Origin: Kibdelosporangium banguiense
Lineage (GTDB): Bacteria > Actinomycetota > Actinomycetes > Mycobacteriales > Pseudonocardiaceae
DNA length: 64,000 nucleotides
Assembly (NCBI RefSeq): GCF_017876405.1
Contig: NZ_JAGINW010000001.1
Span: forward strand, 8,507,203 to 8,571,202
Direction: 5' to 3'
Position 1 is the stretch's first letter. Each line of letters begins with the position of its first letter. Below are positions 1 to 7,650 of this stretch, piece by piece. The notes under the pieces were generated by a model, which did no database searches, was not told where the DNA came from, and saw only the letters and a program-made list of their open reading frames with translations. The translations under genes and the position numbers were made by a program.

Positions 1-265
1 CATCCCGGCCGTGGCCGACAACCTCGCGCCCCGCGCGGAGCTGCCGGTGCCCGACGACCTCAAGCAGCTCAACGCGGCGCTGACCGACTCCAAGAAGGAG
101 AAGGTCATCTTCATGGACTCGATCGACTCGCTCTATGAGGGCACCTACGTCAAGAACGTCTTCTACCCGCTGAACAACGACCTGCTCAAGGGCAAGATCA
201 CCGCTCAGCAATTCATCGACCAGATCGGGCCGAAGACCGCGGACTTCTGGAAGAACCGCGGATGA
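1..265 (+). CDS. Sugar ABC transporter substrate-binding protein, C-terminal end only
   Basis: This is the last ~88 residues of an extracellular sugar-binding protein; the gene begins outside the window. The frame is open from the first bases to the TGA at 263-265. The visible end (…FYPLNNDLLKGKITAQQFIDQIGP… then KTADFWKNRG) is typical of MalE-like (family 1) solute-binding proteins, whose last helices end with an 'aqqAadea' type pattern before a short tail. Its stop overlaps the ATG of the following permease (ATGA), and two permeases and an MsmX/UgpC-type ATPase follow, so it is the binding component of a complete ABC importer. The substrate cannot be told from this fragment. Confidence 0.8.
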   Translation, partial: IPAVADNLAPRAELPVPDDLKQLNAALTDSKKEKVIFMDSIDSLYEGTYVKNVFYPLNNDLLKGKITAQQFIDQIGPKTADFWKNRG

Positions 266-1239
266 CAGCCAGCAGTCTGGCAACCCCTCCTGCCTCCGGT
301 GACAAGCCGGAGGCAGGAGGGGGCGGTGTCGAGAAAAGCAGGCAGGCCGCCCACATCGCCCGCCGCAAGCGGCTGTTCTGGCCGTTCGTGGCGCCCACGC
401 TCGTGCTCTACGGGTTGTTCCTGATCGTCCCGACGCTCGCGACCGTGGTGCTCAGCTTCTCCAACTGGCGCGGTGCGGGCGACACGCCGGAGTTCAACGG
501 GTTCGCGCAGTACATGCAGATGTTCGGCGACGAAGGGTTCCAGAACTCCTTTGTCAACACGCTGATCTACATCACGCTCGGCGGCGTCGGCACGTTCGTG
601 CTGGCGTTCCTGTTCACGATGGTGCTGCGGGACATGCGGGGCAACAAGATGGTGCGCGCCATCCTGTTCTTCCCCAACATCGTCGCGCCGGTGGCGCTGG
701 GCATGTTCTTCGGCGTGGTCTACCGCTACCAGCCCAACCGGCAGGGCCTGGCGAACTACCTGCTGGAGAGCGTGGGCCTGTCGTCGGTGAAGTTCCTCGA
801 GGCCGACTCGGTCACATGGGTGGTGCTCGGGTCGATCATCTGGGCGTCCGCCGGGTTCTACATCACGATCCTGATGGCCGCGGTCGACCGGATCCCGCCG
901 TACCTGTACGAGGACGCCTCGATCGCGGGGGCGTCGCCGTGGCAGAAGTTCCGCAACATCACGCTGCCGCTGACGTGGGACGTGGTGGGCATCGCCGGTG
1001 TGCTGTGGACGATCAACGCGATCAAGATCTTCGAGCTGGTCTTCGTGATGGCCGGTTCGGGAACGTACGCCCCGCCGATCCACACGTGGACGCTGGGCAT
1101 CTTCGTGTTCGACCGGTCGTTCGGCGGGACGCCCGCGTACGGCGCGGCCTGTGCGTGCGCGGTCGTGATGATCGCACTGGTGTCGGTGTTCGTGGTGGCG
1201 CTGCGCAGGTTGATGCGCCGCGACGCCATCCAGTTCTGA
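262..1239 (+). CDS. Carbohydrate ABC transporter permease, MalF-like
   Basis: Inner-membrane subunit of a sugar importer, 325 residues. An N-terminal cytoplasmic stretch of ~35 residues rich in Arg/Lys is followed by six predicted membrane segments (first at about residues 38-62). The EAA loop that contacts the ATPase is visible as 'YEDASIAGASPWQKFRNITLP' territory at about residues 216-238. Translation is probably coupled to the upstream binding protein because the ATG at 262 overlaps its TGA. It is followed after 9 bases by a MalG-like partner, so the pair forms the channel. Length and order (binding protein, MalF, MalG, ATPase) are standard for the CUT1 class. Substrate unknown; an oligosaccharide is likely by class. 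Confidence 0.93.
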   Translation: MTASSLATPPASGDKPEAGGGGVEKSRQAAHIARRKRLFWPFVAPTLVLYGLFLIVPTLATVVLSFSNWRGAGDTPEFNGFAQYMQMFGDEGFQNSFVNTLIYITLGGVGTFVLAFLFTMVLRDMRGNKMVRAILFFPNIVAPVALGMFFGVVYRYQPNRQGLANYLLESVGLSSVKFLEADSVTWVVLGSIIWASAGFYITILMAAVDRIPPYLYEDASIAGASPWQKFRNITLPLTWDVVGIAGVLWTINAIKIFELVFVMAGSGTYAPPIHTWTLGIFVFDRSFGGTPAYGAACACAVVMIALVSVFVVALRRLMRRDAIQF

Positions 1240-1248
1240 GAGGCAGCA

Positions 1249-2190
1249 GTGTCGACCACCGCATTGTCAACGTCTTCCACGGGCCCGGGAGTCAAACCGC
1301 CGCCGGCCCGCAAGGCGCCCCGGCGGCCCAAGCCCGCGCCCGGCACCAAGCGGGTCAGCCCGCTGCGGGTGATCGGCCTGGCCGTGGTGTGGCTGTTCAC
1401 GCTGTTCAACCTGGTGGTGTTGTACTGGCTGATCGCGGCGGCGTTCAAGACGCCGATCGAGATCTTCCGCAACCCGCTCGGGCTGCCCAGCCAGCTGTTC
1501 ACCCGGGGCACGCCGTTCCGCAACTTCGTCTACGCGTGGGACAGCGCGGAGTTCGGCACGGCGTTCCTCAACACCGTTGTGCTCGTGGCGGTCTGTTCGG
1601 TGGTGATCGTGCTGATCTCGGCGCCCGCGGCCTACGCGCTGTCCCGGCTGGGTGTGCGTGGATCGGGGCCGCTGACCGGGTTCATCGCGATCGGGATGGG
1701 CGTGCCGTTCCAGACGGTGATCATCCCGCTGTTCATCGCCATGTCCAAAGTGGACCTGAACAACAACCTGTTCGGCCTCGCGCTGATCTACATCGCGCTG
1801 TCGCTGCCGTTCACGGTGTTCCTGCTGACCGGGTTCTTCCGGTCGCTGCCCGACGAGCTGGAGGAGGCCTCGGCCATCGACGGCGCGTCGCCGACCCGCA
1901 CGTTCTTCTCGATCATGCTGCCGCTGGCCCGCGGCGGGCTGATCACGGCGCTGATCCTCAACGCCATCGGGCTGTGGAACGAGACCCTGCTGGCGATCGT
2001 GTTCCTGCAGGAGAACGCGAACTTCACGCTGGCGCGGGCGTTGTTCACCTTCTACAACGCCGCGTCCTACCAGTCGGAGTACGGCGGGCTGCTGGCCGGG
2101 GTGGCCATCATCGTGCTGCCCATGCTCGTGCTGTACATCCTGCTCGCTCGTCGGATCATCACCGGCCTCACGCTCGGCGCCGGAAAGTAG
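1249..2190 (+). CDS. Carbohydrate ABC transporter permease, MalG-like
   Basis: Second channel subunit, 313 residues, starting with GTG at 1249 behind a purine-rich AGGCAGCA. A Pro/Lys-rich cytoplasmic N-terminus (~residues 1-40) precedes six membrane helices. The EAA motif is clear at about residues 204-224 (ELEEASAIDGASPTRTFFSI). This is the usual MalG/CUT1 arrangement, with the longer periplasmic-side loop between helices 1 and 2. It lies 9 bases downstream of the MalF-like gene and 13 bases upstream of the ATPase, so all are one transcript. No anomaly seen. Confidence 0.93.
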   Translation: MSTTALSTSSTGPGVKPPPARKAPRRPKPAPGTKRVSPLRVIGLAVVWLFTLFNLVVLYWLIAAAFKTPIEIFRNPLGLPSQLFTRGTPFRNFVYAWDSAEFGTAFLNTVVLVAVCSVVIVLISAPAAYALSRLGVRGSGPLTGFIAIGMGVPFQTVIIPLFIAMSKVDLNNNLFGLALIYIALSLPFTVFLLTGFFRSLPDELEEASAIDGASPTRTFFSIMLPLARGGLITALILNAIGLWNETLLAIVFLQENANFTLARALFTFYNAASYQSEYGGLLAGVAIIVLPMLVLYILLARRIITGLTLGAGK

Positions 2191-2203
2191 GGAGAGCTCC
2201 AAG

Positions 2204-3322
2204 ATGGCTACGGTCTCGTTCCGGGGCGCGACCCGGTACTACGCCGGCAACGACACGCCCGCGGTCGACGGGCTTGATCTGGAGGTTGCCGACGGGGAGT
2301 TCCTCGTGCTGGTCGGCCCGTCCGGCTGCGGCAAGTCGACCACGCTGCGCATGCTCGCCGGCCTGGAAGGCGTGGACGGCGGGGAGATCTGGATCGGCGA
2401 GAAGAACGTCACCGACGTGGAGCCGCGGGCCCGGGACATCGCCATGGTGTTCCAGAACTACGCGCTCTACCCGCACATGACGGTGCACGAGAACATCGCG
2501 TTCCACCTCAAGATCGCCAAGATGCCCAAGCCCGAGCGCGACGAACGGGTCGCCGAGGCGGCCAAGCTGCTGGATCTGGAGCAGTACCTGGAACGCAAGC
2601 CGGCCAAGCTGTCCGGTGGGCAGCGCCAGCGGGTGGCGATGGGCCGCGCCATCGTGCGTCAGCCCCAGGTGTTCTGTATGGACGAACCACTGTCCAACTT
2701 GGACGCGAAGCTCCGCGTGCAGACCCGCACGCAGATCGCGTCCCTGCAGCGAAGGCTGGGCACGACCACCATCTACGTGACCCACGACCAGGTCGAAGCC
2801 ATGACCATGGGCGACCGGGTCGCGGTGATGCGCGACGGGCTGCTGCAGCAGTGCGACACCCCGGTCGGGCTGTTCTCCAAGCCCCGCAACGTGTTCGTGG
2901 CCGGTTTCATCGGCTCGCCTGCGATGAACCTGATCCCGGCTCACGTCACGGCCGACGGCATCGCCCTGGGCGGCACCACGATCCCGCTGACACCGGGCCA
3001 GCGCTCGGCCCTGACCGGCGGTGAAGTGATCGTCGGGATCCGGCCTGAAGGCTGGGACGTCGTCGACGCCGCGGACGGCCTGTCGGTCACCATCGAGGCA
3101 GTGGAGGAGCTGGGCTCCGACCAGTACCTGTACGGCTCGTCGGACGCCAAACTGGTCGCGGCGGGGGAGGACATCGAACACCAGGAGGCCCCGCACCCGA
3201 TCGTCGTCCGCACGCCTGGCATGTCGGAGTGGCAGCGGGGACAGCAGCTCGGCGTCCGCCCACGGGCCGGCGCCGTGCACCTGTTCGACAAGAACTCAGG
3301 GGAGCGCCTGCCGGACGCGTGA
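2204..3322 (+). CDS. ABC transporter ATP-binding protein, UgpC/MsmX type
   Basis: ATPase of the CUT1 importer, 372 residues. Walker A GPSGCGKST is at residues 38-46, the Q-loop follows in 'VFQNYALYPHMTV', the signature LSGGQRQR is at about 136, and Walker B with the catalytic Glu is in 'VFCMDEPLSNLDAKLR' at about 155-165; the switch His is in 'YVTHDQVEAMTM'. The C-terminal ~130 residues form the MOBE/TOBE regulatory domain (AMNLIPAHV, GIRPEGWDV). Such ATPases can serve several transporters in one cell, which matters here because a second CUT1 system at 41176-44251 has no ATPase of its own. The gene ends the operon and is followed by a perfect terminator. Confidence 0.95.
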   Translation: MATVSFRGATRYYAGNDTPAVDGLDLEVADGEFLVLVGPSGCGKSTTLRMLAGLEGVDGGEIWIGEKNVTDVEPRARDIAMVFQNYALYPHMTVHENIAFHLKIAKMPKPERDERVAEAAKLLDLEQYLERKPAKLSGGQRQRVAMGRAIVRQPQVFCMDEPLSNLDAKLRVQTRTQIASLQRRLGTTTIYVTHDQVEAMTMGDRVAVMRDGLLQQCDTPVGLFSKPRNVFVAGFIGSPAMNLIPAHVTADGIALGGTTIPLTPGQRSALTGGEVIVGIRPEGWDVVDAADGLSVTIEAVEELGSDQYLYGSSDAKLVAAGEDIEHQEAPHPIVVRTPGMSEWQRGQQLGVRPRAGAVHLFDKNSGERLPDA

Positions 3323-3336
3323 TCCGGCCCAGGGGA

Positions 3337-3364
3337 GCCCGGGCCTGTCGAGGCCCGGGCTTTT
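3337..3364 (+). terminator. Rho-independent terminator of the first ABC operon
   Basis: Perfect 10-bp stem GCCCGGGCCT / AGGCCCGGGC with a 4-base GTCG loop, followed directly by TTTT. It begins 15 bases after the ATPase stop. Confidence 0.9.
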
Positions 3365-3386
3365 CCATGATCGCTCGGCCACTTCA

Positions 3387-3451
3387 TTCATGACTACTTC
3401 CACAGTGTATATCGTCATGACAAAAATAACCGGACAAAGAAGCCTGGACGG
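3387..3451. repeat. Copy A of a ~65-bp intergenic repeat
   Basis: Aligns with 5771-5836 over about 65 bases with short gaps. Shared blocks in order are ATTCA.GACTAC, CCACAGT, TGAC.AAAATA.CC and AAAGAAGCC. Copy A lies between the ABC operon terminator and the GNAT gene; copy B lies between the GH20 and GH5 genes. Function unknown; it could be a regulatory site, a terminator remnant or a small mobile remnant. Confidence 0.45.
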
Positions 3452-3551
3452 TAGGAGCCACAACACCGAAGCGGAAGTGGTGGCCTGAAGGTCCGCCCTG
3501 CCGGGGATAATTCAAAGGCGGCCATGGTCCACAGCTGCCTACCCTCCCTCC

Positions 3552-4313
3552 ATGCCGAAGCCAGAACTGCAGCGGATCAACTCCTTCCTGTCGGCCTTCG
3601 CCCGCCGCCAGGCCGCGCGCATCGCAGAGCTCCCGGGCGGGTTCGCCGTATATGACGACGCCTTCGCACATTCCCGTTCGAACAACCAGGTCATCGTGGA
3701 AACGGCCGTTGATTCCGAGACGTTGCCCGCCATTGCGGAGCAGGCACTGGGGCATCTGCCACATCGACTGGTCTCCGTCCTTGACAACGAAGTCGCCTTG
3801 GCGTGCGCAGGGCCGATGATCCGGGCCGGATACACCCACTCCACCTATCTGGTCATGCTGCACACAGGCCCAGTGCCGGCCGACGGCGCCGCGGAGGAGA
3901 TGGACCTCGACGCGATACGTGTCCCGCTCGCCCGGCGATGGCGGGACATCCTTCCGAATGCCGACGACGAGGTCATACGCCACCTCGTCGACCGGCGCGA
4001 GGCTCGCCGCCGCGGGGCCGACGTCGTGAGTTTCATCGGTGCCCGGACGGAAGAGGGCGAGGTCGCCTCATGGGCCGACCTCTATCTGGACCCGGCAACC
4101 GGCACAGCCCAGATCGAGGACCTGATCACCTCAGAGGCCCACCTCAAGCGCGGCTACGCCGATGCCGTGCTGGCCACCGCCTTGCGCCTGGCCGCGGACA
4201 AGGACTGCGACACCCGGTTCCTGACAGCTGATGCGGCGGACTGGCCGCGACACTGGTACGAGCGCCGCGGCTTCTCCGTCATCGGCCACTCTCACTGCTT
4301 CGAACGGGCCTGA
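3552..4313 (+). CDS. GNAT-family N-acetyltransferase
   Basis: A 253-residue cytoplasmic protein. The C-terminal ~100 residues have the GNAT fold pattern: a beta strand 'VASWADLYLDPATGTAQIEDL', the acetyl-CoA pyrophosphate-binding turn region 'HLKRGYADAVLATALRLA' (motif A, here without the full R/QxxGxG/A), and the closing motif 'WPRHWYERRGFSVIGHSHCF' in which W-Y-E-R-x-G-F is characteristic. The N-terminal ~110 residues look like a degenerate GNAT repeat, as in many actinobacterial two-domain GNATs. Nothing around it suggests a substrate; it stands alone between two terminated units and converges on the GH20 gene 12 bases away. The ATG at 3552 lacks a strong ribosome-binding site. Confidence 0.8.
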   Translation: MPKPELQRINSFLSAFARRQAARIAELPGGFAVYDDAFAHSRSNNQVIVETAVDSETLPAIAEQALGHLPHRLVSVLDNEVALACAGPMIRAGYTHSTYLVMLHTGPVPADGAAEEMDLDAIRVPLARRWRDILPNADDEVIRHLVDRREARRRGADVVSFIGARTEEGEVASWADLYLDPATGTAQIEDLITSEAHLKRGYADAVLATALRLAADKDCDTRFLTADAADWPRHWYERRGFSVIGHSHCFERA

Positions 4314-4325
4314 TCGGTCCAGGGG

Positions 4326-5729
4326 CTAGGCCCAGGGGATCTGGGGTGAGCGGTAGAACGCGATGCCTTCGGCTTCCCATCGGGGTCCATGCTGAGCCAG
4401 CCGCGTCGCGAAGTTCTCCCAGCCGTGGGCGGACCGGGGTGACCAGCCGAGTTCGGCGACCGCCGCGATCCTGGGGAAGGCCATGAAGTCGAGGTCGTCA
4501 CGGGACCTGAGGTGCTCCGACCACAGTGGAGCCTCAACGCCGAGGATCGCGTCTTCGGGAACTGCATCAAGGTATGTGCCGGGGTCCCAGTCGTAGGCGT
4601 CACGGAGTTCGATGTAGCCGGCCCATTTGAAGCCGATAGGGGAGTCGGGGGTGTACTTCATGTCGAGGTACACCTTGTTCGCGGGGGACAGCAGGATCTT
4701 CGTTCCGTTCAAGGCCGCCTCGGTGACGAGGGGATCGGGCGCCTTCTTGCTCCAGAACTGGGCCACGGCGTCCGGCGTGGCCTTGAGGATCTCGTGCCAG
4801 CCCATGGCTTTCTTGCCGAGGCCGGTGACCATGGGAAGCACGCGCCTGATGAAGTTCTGGGCGCCCTCGCCTGGGGTGGCGTGGGTTTCGTCGGTGCCGA
4901 TGTGCAGATACTCGCCGGGCGTGAGGGCCGCGACTTCGGTGAGTACGTCCTCGACGAACCGGTACGTGATTTCCTTGTCCGTGGACAGGGAACTGAAGCC
5001 TGTCGCGGTTCCCGTCGTGGTGAACGGCAGGGGAGCGACGCCGTCACAGGATAGTTCCGGGTAGGCGACAAGGGCGGCGTTGACGTGGCCCGGGATATCG
5101 ATCTCCGGGATCACGGTGATGTGCCGGCTGGTGGCGTGGGCAACGATGTCGCGGTATTCAGCCTGGGTGTAGCAGCCACCCGGGCCGCCGCCGATCTGGG
5201 TGGCGCCGCCAATGGTGGCCAGCTTGGGCCAGCTCTCGATGTCCAGCCGCCAGCCCTGATCGTCGGTAAGGTGCAGATGCAGGACATTGATCTTGTACTG
5301 GGCAAGCTGGTCGATGTACCGCTTGACCTCGGCGGGGGAGTAGAAGTGCCGCGCCACGTCAAGCATGGCGCCCCGATGCCGGAATCTCGGATAGTCCAGG
5401 ATCTCACAGCCCTGAACAAGGCCCTGCCCGTCGGTGATCTGCCGTAACGTCTGCACCCCGGCGAACAACCCAGTACCGGTATTCGCCGTCAGGACAACAC
5501 CTGCACGGCTCACATCGAGCCGATACCCGGCATCACCCACGCCGGTCTCACCGATCTCGAGGGAGATCTCACCGTCAGCCCCAGAGGGGATCGCAAGGAT
5601 CTCCGAGAGGTACGCGCCGACGGGGGAGGCCGCGCCAAGCGCTCGAACCCGGGTGGCGGCGGTGATCTGGAAGCTCTCCTGCGGCACAGGCCGAATCTCA
5701 GCCGGAACAGGCACAACACTGAAGGTCAT
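4326..5729 (-). CDS. Beta-N-acetylhexosaminidase, GH20
   Basis: Removes terminal beta-linked GlcNAc or GalNAc by substrate-assisted catalysis. In 467 residues there is an N-terminal GH20b-like domain (~1-110), then the (beta/alpha)8 barrel starting 'YPRFRHRGAMLDVARHFY'. The catalytic Asp-Glu pair is D280-E281 in LHIGTDETHATP; 'HLHLTDDQGWRLDIESWPKL' (151-170) and 'PEIDIPGH' (208-215) are further family hallmarks, and W403 in PLWSEHLRS lines the substrate pocket. There is no signal peptide, so it should act in the cytoplasm on imported oligosaccharides such as chitobiose or on recycled wall sugars. It is transcribed leftward and converges on the GNAT gene. No DasR-type palindrome was found upstream. 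Confidence 0.95.
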   Translation of the reverse strand: MTFSVVPVPAEIRPVPQESFQITAATRVRALGAASPVGAYLSEILAIPSGADGEISLEIGETGVGDAGYRLDVSRAGVVLTANTGTGLFAGVQTLRQITDGQGLVQGCEILDYPRFRHRGAMLDVARHFYSPAEVKRYIDQLAQYKINVLHLHLTDDQGWRLDIESWPKLATIGGATQIGGGPGGCYTQAEYRDIVAHATSRHITVIPEIDIPGHVNAALVAYPELSCDGVAPLPFTTTGTATGFSSLSTDKEITYRFVEDVLTEVAALTPGEYLHIGTDETHATPGEGAQNFIRRVLPMVTGLGKKAMGWHEILKATPDAVAQFWSKKAPDPLVTEAALNGTKILLSPANKVYLDMKYTPDSPIGFKWAGYIELRDAYDWDPGTYLDAVPEDAILGVEAPLWSEHLRSRDDLDFMAFPRIAAVAELGWSPRSAHGWENFATRLAQHGPRWEAEGIAFYRSPQIPWA

Positions 5730-5770
5730 ACGCAGGTTCTAGCAAGATTCACGACACGATCACACCACTG

Positions 5771-5836
5771 TATTCAAGACTACGACCACAGTACAATCTC
5801 CAGTGACGAAAATACCCCTAAAAGAAGCCCCGACGC
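5771..5836. repeat. Copy B of a ~65-bp intergenic repeat
   Basis: Partner of 3387-3451 (see there). It sits just upstream of the GH20 start and its last blocks (AAAATACCCC…AAAGAAGCCC) provide the T-rich tail of the leftward terminator of the GH5 gene. Confidence 0.45.
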
Positions 5837-5860
5837 CAGGAGGGGAGTACTCCTGGCGTC
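5832..5860 (-). terminator. Terminator of the sphingomyelinase-like/GH5 operon
   Basis: Perfect 10-bp stem GACGCCAGGA / TCCTGGCGTC around a 9-base loop, extended by C/G pairs. Reading leftward it is followed by GGGGCTTCTTTT, the expected T-rich tail. It begins 9 bases past the stop of the GH5 gene. Confidence 0.85.
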
Positions 5861-5868
5861 CGGGGGTT

Positions 5869-7650
5869 TCAGCGGGCTGTGGTGTTTGCCCAGGTGGTGA
5901 GCTCGGTGAGGGCCGAACCTTGCGGGCCGCCGCCGTTCGTGATCAGTGCGAAGTGGACTTTGCCGGTGTCGGTTGTGGGCAGGAGCAGGCGGTTGACGCC
6001 GGACTCGCCGGGTTCCGGTGCGATGGACGAGCTGACGTCGCTTACCACCGTTGTGTTCGTACGGGTGAATGAGGCTGGTAGGTGTATCTCGGTGGGTGCT
6101 GTGCCGCCGTTGGAGCGCCAGACGAGGACGGCGTATTGGCCTGTGCCGACGAGTTGGCGGACGGATGGCATTGAGTCGGGGATACGGTTCCAGGCTGCCA
6201 CCGCGCGGTCCTCGTAGGTGAAGGCGACGGTGTTGCCTGCGACTGCGCGGGGGAAGGCCCGGTCCACGATGCGACTGTCCACATTCAACACGTAGCCGCC
6301 GGTTGCAAGGCGGACTGCGGAGAAGTGCTCGTCGTTCATGGCGTCGCCCTCGGTGCGCACCTTGTCCGGGTTGTCGTTCATCAGCTCGTGGTGCCGGCCG
6401 TAGTAGATGTCCCAGTGCCATTGGCTGCCTGACAATGGGCGGCCGGAGCCGGCTGCGCCGGACCACCAGTTGGCACCGTTCACTCTGGAGTCCAGTGCCT
6501 GATACATCGCCTTGAGCACGCTGGGTGCCTTGTCGGAGGTGAAGCCGGCGATGGGGTGGCCGAACTCCGAGACGATCCCGGTTGTGCCGTGGGCCTGGGC
6601 GCGGTCACGGATTGTGCCGAAATCGCGGGTGTATTCGCCGTCGTTGGCGTTTCCGGGTTTCAGGACGCCGGACTGTGCTTTGCCGTCGTAGAAGTGGGAG
6701 TTGAAGACGTATCGGGAGCCCATGGCGGGCACCGAGGTCAGTCCTCCTGGTTCGGCGAAGAAGTCGACGTTCTGGTTCCAGAACACCAGGGGTTCCACGA
6801 ACGCCGGCTTCGCGGTCCAGCCGGTCTGGTCCATTTTCTGGCGGAACTGCTGGTAGAAGGGCCAGAGCAGGTCGCGTTCCCAGGTGAGGCTGGTCTGGCT
6901 TGAGTCGTAGCGGCCGGCGTAGGGCTCGTTGAGCGGGTCCACGCCGAGCATCAGGCGGAACGCGGTGGGGGAGAGGTTCTCCTTGAGGTACCGCATGGTT
7001 TCGCCTGCCTGGTACAGGAACTCGTCGCGGATCCTGATCGGCCCGGCGGTGGTGGTGACTTCGCGGTTGTGCCAGAAGTCGTAGGTCGCGCTGGTGACGG
7101 CGTTGTTGTTCTTCATGTTCTGTCCCCAGTGGAAACAGAGGCCGCAGGATTCCTGCGGGTAGCCGCCGGCGCGCACCACCCAGGCCGGGGCGCCGTCGCC
7201 GGTGTACCAGCTGCCGGGGTTGAACAGGTAGCGGGAGTAGAGGTCCTGGTGGAAGTCGAGGTAGACGCGGATGCCCTGGCCGGTGAAGGCGGTGATCTGT
7301 TCGGTGACCTTGGCCAGGTACTGGTAGTCGATCTGCCGGGGCTGGGGTTCGACCCAGGCCCAGGTGATCAGGAACCGGACGGCGTTGGCGCCGCTGAGCT
7401 TTCGCATGGCGGCTGCCGAGGCCTGGGCGTCGGCGAGGGTGGCGAAGGGCAGGCCCCTGTTCTCGGCGAGTTTGGCCTCGCCGGAGACGTTGAATCCGCG
7501 CAGGACGACTTCGCGGCCGTGTTCGTCGCGGAACACGCCGCCGTCGACGGTGATCGTGGCGTTGTCGTACCAGGCCGGATCGGTGGCCGCGGCTGCCTGT
7601 GCGGGTGTGATCAGCAGGCAGAGCAGGGCTAATGCGGCGATGATTCTCAT
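5869..7650 (-). CDS. Secreted GH5 endoglycoceramidase-like glycoside hydrolase
   Basis: A 593-residue exported enzyme with a Sec signal peptide (residues 1-21, MRIIAALALLCLLITPAQA then A-A). The barrel starts at 'VVLRGFNVSGEAK'. The GH5 acid/base is E242 in LGVDPLNEPYAG and the nucleophile is E362 in GIVSEFGHP. 'DFHQDLYSRYLF' (132-143), 'NWWSGAA' and the overall length with a ~130-residue C-terminal beta domain (from ~450) match the endoglycoceramidase/endoglycosylceramidase subgroup, which cuts between the glycan and ceramide of glycosphingolipids. Its ATG overlaps the stop of the upstream sphingomyelinase-like gene by four bases, so both are translated together, supporting a lipid substrate. 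Other GH5 specificities cannot be ruled out by eye. Confidence 0.85.
   Translation of the reverse strand: MRIIAALALLCLLITPAQAAAATDPAWYDNATITVDGGVFRDEHGREVVLRGFNVSGEAKLAENRGLPFATLADAQASAAAMRKLSGANAVRFLITWAWVEPQPRQIDYQYLAKVTEQITAFTGQGIRVYLDFHQDLYSRYLFNPGSWYTGDGAPAWVVRAGGYPQESCGLCFHWGQNMKNNNAVTSATYDFWHNREVTTTAGPIRIRDEFLYQAGETMRYLKENLSPTAFRLMLGVDPLNEPYAGRYDSSQTSLTWERDLLWPFYQQFRQKMDQTGWTAKPAFVEPLVFWNQNVDFFAEPGGLTSVPAMGSRYVFNSHFYDGKAQSGVLKPGNANDGEYTRDFGTIRDRAQAHGTTGIVSEFGHPIAGFTSDKAPSVLKAMYQALDSRVNGANWWSGAAGSGRPLSGSQWHWDIYYGRHHELMNDNPDKVRTEGDAMNDEHFSAVRLATGGYVLNVDSRIVDRAFPRAVAGNTVAFTYEDRAVAAWNRIPDSMPSVRQLVGTGQYAVLVWRSNGGTAPTEIHLPASFTRTNTTVVSDVSSSIAPEPGESGVNRLLLPTTDTGKVHFALITNGGGPQGSALTELTTWANTTAR

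Noticed and set aside
5730..5800. Possible DasR site before the GH20 gene
   Set aside because: The ACTGT…ACAGT arrangement does not match the ACTGGTCTAGACCACT consensus closely enough.
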